Of a stretch of DNA of 64,000 nt, positions 1 through 10,100 are shown one piece after another (position 1 is the stretch's first letter; the number at the start of each line of letters is the position of its first letter). Location of the stretch: positions 1,955,501 through 2,019,500 of the forward strand of contig OY723239.1 of assembly GCA_963210315.1 (NCBI GenBank). The letters are read 5' to 3'. Position numbers and translations under genes: made by a program. Source of the stretch: Rhynchopus euleeides (Eukaryota > Euglenozoa > Diplonemea > Diplonemida > Diplonemidae). The notes beneath the pieces were generated by a model, which was not told the DNA's origin, did not search any database, and saw nothing but the letters and a program-made list of their open reading frames with translations.

Positions 1-22
1 TGAGAGAGCTTACATGTGGGCC

Positions 23-36
23 TAGAGGGTGGCAAG
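23..36 (+). repeat. Left terminal inverted repeat of the hAT-like element
   Basis: TAGAGGGTGGCAAG, the exact reverse complement of the motif ending at 13166. Similarity stops after 14 bp, a length within the normal hAT range. Confidence 0.5.
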
Positions 37-780
37 TTTCGAGGGAGCGGTTGCGGCAAAAATCTCTGCGCATACAAGGCCACGAACCCATACCAGAAAT
101 CACTCTACGGAATATTTCCTGAGTATCCGGAAGTACCCGGAATTAAATGCTGCCCGTTTGTATAATTTAAACGCGCAATCAGATGCGAAAAAACCGTTCC
201 CCCCTGGCTGCGGACTTTACCATTTTCGAAAAAAAAAAATCGAAAATTTTTTTCCCAAAATTTCGCCCAAAACACCATTTTCCCGGCCCCAGACACACCC
301 ACACCCAGGAAAAACTGATTTTTGGACGAAATTTTGGGGTCCAAAATTTCCAATTTGGTGCTGAAAAATGGGCTGGGGGGGCCACAGGGCCAATATAGGG
401 GGGGTTTTCTAAGGGTTCTGGGACCCTCCAGACACAGCACATCTGCACTGTCTGGAGGGGTTACTGCATGTTAAACCCCATTCTCTGCTCCCAAGGCAGG
501 GCAGCTCCTGGTGAGTAGGTGGTACCTGGCACGTCCTTGACGTGTGGTCCACCTCTCATCAGCAGCTGAGTGGTGAGGGGCATGCCTCCATTTAACATAC
601 TGTAAAGAGTGTTGGAGTGCACGCCTCCTGAGGGTGCCATGTTGGGCAGGACGAAAAGCCGACGGCTAGATACTCCTGTGCTGACTTCTGGCTGCTATGA
701 GTTGAAATTCTCGGCGTCTGGTCGCGGTGAGCGACGCTTTTTTGGTGCGGAGCGACCTCTGCGAGCTGTGAGCGACCAAT
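37..780. other. Left subterminal non-coding region
   Basis: No gene is recognised. The segment has A- and T-homopolymer stretches and an inverted motif around CAGACACAGC and CTGTCTGGAG near 430-460. Its last 140 bases lead into the 120-bp minisatellite. The short overlapping reading frames on both strands show no recognisable domain. Confidence 0.6.
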
Positions 781-3660
781 GCAAATGGGTCAGAATGGGT
801 CGTCCTGTGCCTGGAATACCTGGGGGCTGCTCAGGAAAGTCGGGGGCTGCTCAGCGGATTCTATTGGTCTCCGGCATGCTGATGGGGCATCCGGCAGGGT
901 GCAAATGGGTCGGAACGGGTCATCCTGTGCCTGGAGTACCTGGGGGCTGCTCAGGAAAGTTGGGGGCTGCTCAGCGGATTCTATTGGTCTCCGGCATGCT
1001 GATCGGGTATCCGGCAGGGTGGACACGGGTCGGAACGGGTCATCCTGTGCCTGGATTACCTGGGGGCTGCTCAGGAAAGTCGGGGGCTGCTCAGCGGATT
1101 CTATTGGTCTCCGGCATGCTGATCGGGTGTCCGGCAGGGTGCAAATGGGTCGGAACGGGTCATCCTGTGCCTGGAATACCTGGGGGCTGCTCAGGAAAGT
1201 TGGGGGCTGCTCAGCGGATTCTATTGGTCTCCGGCATGCTGATGGGGCATCCGGCAGGGTGCAAATGGGTCGGAACGGGTCATCCTGTGCCTGGAGTACC
1301 TGGGGGCTGCTCAGGAAAGTTGGGGGCTGCTCAGCGGATTCTATTGGTCTCCGGCATGCTGATCGGGTATCCGGCAGGGTGGACACGGGTCGGAACGGGT
1401 CATCCTGTGCCTGGATTACCTGGGGGCTGCTCAGGAAAGTCGGGGGCTGCTCAGCGGATTCTATTGGTCTCCGGCATGCTGATCGGGTGTCCGGCAGGGT
1501 GCAAATGGGTCGGAACGGGTCATCCTGTGCCTGGAATACCTGGGGGCTGCTCAGGAAAGTTGGGGGCTGCTCAGCGGATTCTATTGGTCTCCGGCATGCT
1601 GATGGGGCATCCGGCAGGGTGCAAATGGGTCGGAACGGGTCATCCTGTGCCTGGATTACCTGGGGGCTGCTCAGGAAAGTTGGGGGCTGCTCAGCGGATT
1701 CTATTGGTCTCCGGCATGCTGATCGGGCATCCGGCAGGGTGCAAATGGGTCGGAACGGGTCATCCTGTGCCTGGAATACCTGGGGGCTGCTCAGGAAAGT
1801 TGGGGGCTGCTCAGCGGATTCTATTGGTCTCCGGCATGCTGATCGGGTATCCGGCAGGGTGGACACGGGTCGGAACGGGTCATCCTGTGCCTGGATTACC
1901 TGGGGGCTGCTCAGGAAAGTCGGGGGCTGCTCAGCGGATTCTATTGGTCTCCGGCATGCTGATCGGGCATCCGGCAGGGTGCAAATGGGTCGGAACGGGT
2001 CATCCTGTGCCTGGATTACCTGGGGGCTGCTCAGGAAAGTTGGGGGCTGCTCAGCGGATTCTATTGGTCTCCGGCATGCTGATCGGGTATCCGGCAGGGT
2101 GGACACGGGTCGGAACGGGTCATCCTGTGCCTGGATTACCTGGGGGCTGCTCAGGAAAGTCGGGGGCTGCTCAGCGGATTCTATTGGTCTCCGGCATGCT
2201 GATCGGGCATCCGGCAGGGTGCAAATGGGTCGGAACGGGTCATCCTGTGCCTGGATTACCTGGGGGCTGCTCAGGAAAGTTGGGGGCTGCTCAGCGGATT
2301 CTATTGGTCTCCGGCATGCTGATCGGGTATCCGGCAGGGTGGACACGGGTCGGAACGGGTCATCCTGTGCCTGGATTACCTGGGGGCTGCTCAGGAAAGT
2401 CGGGGGCTGCTCAGCGGATTCTATTGGTCTCCGGCATGCTGATCGGGCATCCGGCAGGGTGCAAATGGGTCGGAACGGGTCATCCTGTGCCTGGATTACC
2501 TGGGGGCTGCTCAGGAAAGTTGGGGGCTGCTCAGCGGATTCTATTGGTCTCCGGCATGCTGATCGGGTATCCGGCAGGGTGGACACGGGTCGGAACGGGT
2601 CACCCTGTGCCTGGAGTACCTGGGGGCTGCTCAGGAAAGTCGGGGGCTGCTCAGCGGATTCTATTGGTCTCCGGCATGCTGATCGGGCATCCGGCAGGGT
2701 GCAAATGGGTCGGAACGGGTCATCCTGTGCCTGGATTACCTGGGGGCTGCTCAGGAAAGTCGGGGGCTGCTCAGCGGATTCTATTGGTCTCCGGCATGCT
2801 GATCGGGCATCCGGCAGGGTGCAAATGGGTCGGAACGGGTCATCCTGTGCCTGGATTACCTGGGGGCTGCTCAGGAAAGTTGGGGGCTGCTCAGCGGATT
2901 CTATTGGTCTCCGGCATGCTGATCGGGTATCCGGCAGGGTGCAAATGGGTCGGAACGGGTCATCCTGTGCCTGGAGTACCTGGGGGCTGCTCAGGAAAGT
3001 TGGGGGCTGCTCAGCGGATTCTATTGGTCTCCGGCATGCTGATCGGGTATCCGGCAGGGTGGACACGGGTCGGAACGGGTCATCCTGTGCCTGGATTACC
3101 TGGGGGCTGCTCAGGAAAGTCGGGGGCTGCTCAGCGGATTCTATTGGTCTCCGGCATGCTGATGGGGCATCCGGCAGGGTGCAAATGGGTCGGAACGGGT
3201 CATCCTGTGCCTGGAGTACCTGGGGGCTGCTCAGGAAAGTTGGGGGCTGCTCAGCGGATTCTATTGGTCTCCGGCATGCTGATCGGGTATCCGGCAGGGT
3301 GGACACGGGTCGGAACGGGTCATCCTGTGCCTGGATTACCTGGGGGCTGCTCAGGAAAGTCGGGGGCTGCTCAGCGGATTCTATTGGTCTCCGGCATGCT
3401 GATGGGGCATCCGGCAGGGTGCAAATGGGTCGGAACGGGTCACCCTGTGCCTGGAGTACCTGGGGGCTGCTCAGGAAAGTCGGGGGCTGCTCAGCGGATT
3501 CTATTGGTCTCCGGCATGCTGATCGGGTATCCGGCAGGGTGCAAATGGGTCGGAACGGGTCATCCTGTGCCTGGATTACCTGGGGGCTGCTCAGGAAAGT
3601 CGGGGGCTGCTCAGCGGATTCCTATGGTCGGTTACTGTATCTGGCAGGGTGGAGACGGGT
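781..3660. repeat. 120-bp minisatellite, 24 units
   Basis: Twenty-four contiguous 120-bp units, each with two GGGGGCTGCTCAG cores, run without length change. Units begin with GCAAATGGGT (g) or GGACACGGGT (d). The order is ggd ggd gg, then gd repeated four times, then ggg d g d gg, so blocks of 360 bp and then 240 bp were amplified. Because 120 is divisible by 3 and the unit lacks stops, three frames stay open for about 2.9 kb. The longest with an ATG runs from 639 to 3731 on the plus strand (about 1030 residues in 40-residue repeats). Most unit-to-unit differences change amino acids in that frame, so there is no sign of coding constraint. A decayed further unit follows to about 3690. Confidence 0.95.
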
Positions 3661-4100
3661 CTGAATGGGTCGTTCTGTTGTTGGAGCGTGGAGTGATCAG
3701 CACTGCACACACCCCCCTCCCCATTCAGTAATTTACTACCCCGGGTTGTGCACCCGAATCGCGAGAGAGTGGCTTCCACTCAGCCACTATTTTTTATGAC
3801 TGTTTTGCCGGAAACTTTTGCGTCAGTGGGGGTCTTCGCTGGTCGTCATTCTTCGAGAATCTTCGTCAGTTTTCAGCCATTTCAACAGCAAGTGCACTAA
3901 AATGCACTGACGATCACCCCGTAGCGAAGACCCCCATTGTCAGCTGTTTATTTTGCGCTCGCACCCCCAGTCGCTGACAAGGCACCCCTGTTCAGTCAAC
4001 TTTTGATCGGCGCACTGATAGCTTTTGTCACCAGCACCCCCCTCCTTCTGTCAGGAGTCAGGGTTTGAACCCCTTCTGGCGATGCCAGATTGGTCACAAG
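3661..4100. other. Leader between minisatellite and transposase-USP gene
   Basis: Contains the decayed last minisatellite unit, a nested 108-bp MITE and about 165 bases directly upstream of the ATG of the long gene. An open frame extends slightly upstream of that ATG from a TTG codon. No promoter element is clear. Confidence 0.5.
3828..3935 (-). mobile_element. 108-bp MITE (GGGGGTCTTCGCT family)
   Basis: It begins with GGGGGTCTTCGCT and ends with AGCGAAGACCCCC, so it has terminal inverted repeats and no coding capacity. Its interior is the reverse complement of the copy at 15453-15560, so the two sit in opposite orientation. The flanking trinucleotides (AGT and ATT) differ at one base, so the 3-bp target duplication seen at other copies is imperfect here. 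It lies inside the candidate hAT-like element and is therefore a later insertion. Confidence 0.8.
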
Positions 4101-7100
4101 ATGGATTCCTGTCGCTTCTGCAGGAGGCCGTATGCGAACCTGCTGCGGCACGAGAGGAAGTGCGGAAGGAGACCTGCAGCGCAGCGGCTCCCTGTTGAGG
4201 TCCTCGTGTCGCGGTTCTTGGATGGCCAGAGTGACGGATTTTGCGGCTGGACGTTTGACTTCCTCGTGGGAGCAGTCGAGCAGCACCTCGAGGAGTCGGA
4301 GGGGTTGGGACCCAACATGGACCAACGCATCCTGACGTGTGTGGGGTCATCGGAGCGCTGGATGCTGTGCAAGCGTGCTGGCGGAGCGCTCAGGAAGGGT
4401 GTTGCGCACTACTGCCTGTGTCGTCGAGGTCCTGCGATCGTGGCTGATTGCCCACCCTGCTGCAGCTCTGATCATGAGTCTGATGTTGACGACTGTGTGC
4501 CTTCTGCCGTTCCTTCCCTCTCTCTGCCACCCGATGTGGTGATGGCCGACGCTCCTCTCCGTGATGTGGCGATGGACGACCCTCGCGCACCCGCCTCTCG
4601 AGGTCCGCCCGATTCCCTCTCCTCCGAAGAGACAGTCCGGCAGTTGACTGCTTCGTCCCCGGGCCGCTTCGCACCTCCTGCGGCTGATGGCAGTGATTGC
4701 TCCGAGGAGGGGGAGGAGGACATGTGCCCCACACCGCAGGCTCAGTTGACGTCTAGCCTCACCACCTCGGCAACAGCACCTCCTCCGGCTCCGACGGTTG
4801 CTGTGACAGAGGATGTCCATGATGGGGACGTGTCGATGGAGGGCGGCCCTCCGGATGCGGCTGAGCTGCGCCGCATGGGTGATTTGCTGGATGCGATCGC
4901 TGTCGATGCGGGCGACGACGTGTCGGACGCCCCTACACCGGCGACCCTCGCGGAGCGGTCCGAGTCGATGGATGACGGCCCCGCCGTGCCCGCAGGCGAG
5001 GAGCTGTCACAGCAGAGCGTGCAGCTGGATTGTGCTCCTTGCGATCCTGCTGCTCCGACGACACTGTCAGGTGCCGTCGAGATTTTCATCCGCCGTGTTC
5101 TGTCTGGGGATGTGAGCGGGTGCATGCGCACCCATGATCAACTTCGGGAGGCGATTTGCGGAGTTGCAGGGGTGCCCTTGGAGGCTGGGCTGAGGATGAT
5201 CTCCCGAGGAGGGGTGAATTCTGCTGCCAAGGAGAAGCTGTGCGGGAACCACAGCTTGCTTGGTCAGGGTGCTGTTGTTGTGCGGTCCCACCGCTCAGAG
5301 TCGACAGGGCGTGTTGCCCGATTCTGCTTCGGTGAGTGTGTGTCTGAGGGTAAGTGCAGCACAGCCATGGAAGTGGACGATGTCTCTGCGTCGAGCACAC
5401 CCGGGCCTGTCACGCCGTCTGGTGCATCGCGCCCTGCCTCCACTCCCTCCACCCGTGCGACCCCCGCCACTGCTGCGTCGTCGAAGGATCGTCGTGGCCG
5501 ACCGGCCTATGAAGCGGCTCAGTGGCGGAGGGTCACGAAGCGGCTGGACCAGGCCAAGCGGTGGGCGATGGCGAAGGTGTACGTCCTTGAGCGGAGGAAC
5601 CGCATCCTCACCGAGGAGGTTTTGAGTCTGCGGGAACGCGTCTCCCCCGAGACCTACTACGCGACCGGCCTGCACCACCGGGGTACCACGCACGCATACC
5701 CGCTGAAGATCCGGCGGCTCGTGCACCGCCTGCGTTGGGAGGGCCTGGGTCTGAAAGCGGTGCACCGGCTCATCGGGGACGTCTTCGCTATCCTGTTTGG
5801 GCTGCCCCGCGAGAAGCTGCCCATTCCCTCGGCTCGGACGATTGGGCGCCTCGACTGGGTGGCCGGCCGGGTGTCTGTCGAGGCCTTCTTTGAGTACCTG
5901 AAGGATAAGGCGAGGGACTCGCAGCTGGGGGACAAGCCCACCGTGGCCATTGGGTGCGACACCTCCGCCAGGATTGGGGGTCGCATGCACGACACGCATG
6001 TGGCTTACGGGTACGTGGGCGGGAAAGAGGTGAGCGCCACCGTCACGACGCGGATAGTTCCGTCTACGCGAGCAAAGCTGCTCTCGGAGAATCTGACGGA
6101 GACGATCCGGAAGATCGAGGAACAGGATGTGGGTGTGGAGCAGATGGTGATGGTGGACCACTGTGCGACCGCCAACAAGATGGCGAAGGACGCCAACCGG
6201 GGTGTGTTGCAATGCTGCACGCACAAGCTTGGAAGGTCCTTGCAGGCTGCGCAGTCGGTTGCCTGTGCGTGGGCGTCGCACTCTACGACAGGCGAGGGCA
6301 AATCGAGTGCGACTGACCTGTTGCTGGGGATCGTGGCCACTCTCGATGTGGAGAACGGGATTGATTCCTCCGGAACGACCGCGCTGAACAATGTGTTGGC
6401 CGTGCACGGGACGATCCCAAAGGGCTTCGCTTTCAAGCGGGTCACCGGGTCAAAGTTCTCGGTGCACGTGGAGAACGCTTCGCGCTTCCTGCAGTGGTCG
6501 AAGGTGCTGCAGGACATGCGTGAGAGCTTCTCGACGTCATTGTCGCGGATGCTGCAGAGGACTCAAGAGCTCGATATCCAGCTCTACCTCCTCACCTCTT
6601 ACCTACTCTGGCAGGTCTACGTGACGGCGCAGTCAGCGGTGAAGCGGGGGAGCCCGACGTATGACAAGGGCTGGGAGATCCTGCAGCGGCTTGACGACCA
6701 GCTTGGCAGCATGCTGGATGAGAAGACGGCGGAGAAAGAGGTGTTCGACATCCTCACGGACACGGTGATCGGGAAGACGGCCGACGACGTCCCGAACGAC
6801 GTTCTGCTGGGGGAAGCTGCTGCTCGCGTCGCCGCGAAGGCAATTTTTTTGGAGCACACGGCTGACGCCATGGTTGCGTGGCACGCCGCCGGGAGCACCC
6901 TGCGTACGAAGCTGAAGGAGTTCATGCAGAAGGATGCGGCTGCTGTGGAGGAGCTGGGGATAGAAGGCCTGCGGAGGTATCCGGCTACTTCTGACCGGGT
7001 GGAGAACCAGCACGGCAACTCCTCTTTCCTCTACAAGAGGCTTGCCATGGTCCACCCCGAGCGCCTGGCGTCCCTCGCAATGGCCAAGGCAAACAACTGG

Positions 7101-10100
7101 GTTGTGTGCCAGGCGCCGATGGAGGAGTACGCGGTGTACATGGAGAGGGCAGTGCTGGCTGTGAGGCAGGAGACCCGCCGCAGCATGAGGGAGATCGCGG
7201 AGGAAGAGCTGCGGGAGAAGTATGGCACAAAGATGCTGCGGGGGCTGCTGAAGTGTGACCTGCTCCGCCTCGCGCTGTTGCTGGGCATTCCGGAAGCCGA
7301 TCGGAATGTGAAGGCCGATGATCTGCGAGTCGTGGTTGGTGACCGCGTGCTGAAGCTCGCAGAGCCCTGCCGTGGCAGGAACAACCGGGGGGACGCGGCT
7401 GACGCCACCTCCAACCTCAGGGAAAAGCTGTGGACGTCTGTGAAGGGCATCCTGGCTGCCCTGAACGACGCGGGGGTGAAGCATGTGCAGGCGTTTGTGA
7501 GCTCCCCTGCATTCCCCATTCTGCTGAAGCTTCCTGGGGCGCTCCCAGAGAAGCAGGAGGATGATGCTGATGATGTGACTGCGGATGGCGATGATGGCGA
7601 CGGTCGCGAGGATGATGACGACGACAATGGCGAGGAGGAGGACGTTGGTGACGACGACGACGATCCTGATGATAGCGATGATGATGATGATGATGATGGC
7701 GATCGCATGGATGCTGCTGGTGATGACAAGTTGTGTCCGGCGCAGAAGCTGCTAGGGTGGGATAAGCTGTCCTCGTTGGAGTGCCCACGGGTGGGCCCCG
7801 ACGCCACCTGTGACGACGAGTCTGACTCCTCCGACGAGGATGCCCCATTTCCTGCTGACCACCAGGTGCCGAAGCGTGTCTCCGCCCTCCTTTGGACAGA
7901 TGAGGTGGTGAAAAGGCTGAGTTGTGCTGCCGGGAGTGCAAGTTTAGGTGACCTCTCTCGTGAAGACGCCAACGTCCTCATCCAGAAGACCTTGGGCAGG
8001 ATGAAGGTGGAGACCCTGCGGGGTATCCGGAACGCCGTTGCGACCTCAAAGAGTTTGGGGAAGCGCGAAGTGATGAGGGATATCCTGCTGCTCGCAGGTG
8101 CGCACAAGTCCTCCGACCTCGAGGGGAATTTTCCGTCCCGTGACAAGGTGCTGCGAGTGGCCCTCAGCAAGGCGAGCCTCCCGCGGGGCCAGGCGACCTC
8201 CGGCTCCCCGAAGGGTTTCCCTCAGGCAATCCCCATCCCCGCGGCAGTGAAGGAAGAGCACCGTGCCTCTCTGTGGAGGCTCTTCTGCATGTCCCGCGAC
8301 GATGCGGAGGACCGCGAGAGGATCGGTGCTGAAGTGCTGGGGACGGGGCCATTGCAGCCTCGATCTGCAACCGCCGCCGAGACGGGTGCCCCGGTGGTGC
8401 AGACAGAAACTGCGACTACTCCAACTCCAGCTCCAACTGCAACTGCAACTCCAGCTCCAACTGCAACTCAAGCTCCAACTGCAACTGCAACTCCGACTCC
8501 GACTCCTCCCACTCCAGCCCCTCCAGTGCTGTTTTCTGCCGAGGACCACGTCGCGGGGCTGGGCTTTCCGAAGTTCTCCTTCTCCGATGCGGGTGCGAAT
8601 TGGCAGAGTGGGTGCCCTTCGTCGGCCTACATCGTGTTGCAGAAGCTTCTCACGGAACTGGGTGTCGAGAACCCCCTCCAAGCGGTCACGTGGCAGGATG
8701 CTCAGCATGAGCAGGCGAGGGTCGAGAAGGGTGGCGGTTGGGCTGTGTGCTCCAACGGGAGATTTAGCCCCGAGGTGGTGGGCACTCTACTCGAGAGAGC
8801 GACGGGTGGCAAGTGGTATCTTGCGGAACCGGGGGACGCTTTTGTGAGGTCGCGATTTGCTGTTGTGCAAGCATTTGCGTCTCGTGAGTTGGTGCATGAT
8901 CGCGACTGTTGGTGGCTTCTCGCGACGAAGCAGCCACCTTCTGCAGGCATTGTCCGATGTCTGGTCGGGAACCACCCGAAATACGAGGTGTGGGGACCAC
9001 ATGGGCCAACCAAACCCTTTAAAAAATTGGTGGCCCCTCTCGAGTCTGTGTGGACGGCGACAGCGTGCATTCGCTGGTGCGTGCGTGCGAGTACCGACAG
9101 TGTGACGGCAGACACCTCACACTGTGGTTACAGCGAGCACTGGGAGAAGGCCAAGGCCGCCGACGAGGCGGAGATCGATGCCCTGCGCGCCCGGGATGAT
9201 AGGGCTAAAGACCCTCAGAAAGCGGACCGTGCGAAGTATCGACAGGTGGCGGAGGACTTCGGGTGGGAGGTGGCGGAACTCCGTTTGAGGGACGTTTTCC
9301 CTCCAGATCTTCACCTGACTTCCGGGGTCGGTCGGGTGAAGAGGGAGCTTACTTGTTTGCGTAGGTTCAACCACGAAACTGGGTTGGCGGAGGACGGTGA
9401 GGACTGCGCCCTCACGGGGGAGAGCGGGTGGGCTGTGGCGAACTGGGTCGTGCAGCACTGTTGGTTCTTCCCCACCAAAGTGCTGGCGAAAATGAAGGCA
9501 CTGGACCCACACAGGGTTCCGCCGGGCGTGGCACTGCAGCTGGGGGAGCGTACGGAGCCGGAGTGGCCCCGCATCACGTGGGAGCAGATGCAGCTGTGCC
9601 AACACCAGGGTCCGCTGAGGGAGTCGAATGGCTTCCGGGGAGTCCGGCTTTCGTGGAAGGGGGATTTCTGCATCTCCGCCGTGATCCTCGCTGTCGAGAC
9701 GGAAGTGAGGGCGTTCCCGCCGCATACCCCGCCCGGCTCCCTCAAATGCACCGACCAGGGACAGTGGCACACCGTGCGTGTCAAGCTGTATCCGCCTGGA
9801 CCAGGGGACAGGAGCGATGTCGCGCGTGTGCCCGAGGGAGCCTGGGATTCCGAGGTCGCGGCGATGTTATTTGCCCCCCCCGACGACACCGCCTCGGGGC
9901 GGAACAGAGGCTTGTGGCGAGTGGCTCTGCGGGTGGAGCGTGAGTCGGACAGGTGTGTGGTGAAGTGCACCGACCACCCTGAGGAGTCGCACGAATCCCT
10001 AGAGGCTGCGGTGCAGCATTTTCTGGCGCAGGGGGAATTCGAGCTGTATGCCGTCCGTAGCGCCGAACGTGCGATGGCCAGCGTTCCGTGTATGCGGAGC

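Noticed and set aside
790..3306. Long minus-strand frame (about 838 codons) across the minisatellite
   Set aside because: It is one of three frames kept open by the stop-free 120-bp unit. There is no domain, and the start lies inside the array.
4050..4090. A T-arm-like motif (AGGGGTTCAAACCCCT type) on the minus strand
   Set aside because: No matching acceptor, D or anticodon arms were found at the right distances, so no tRNA is called.
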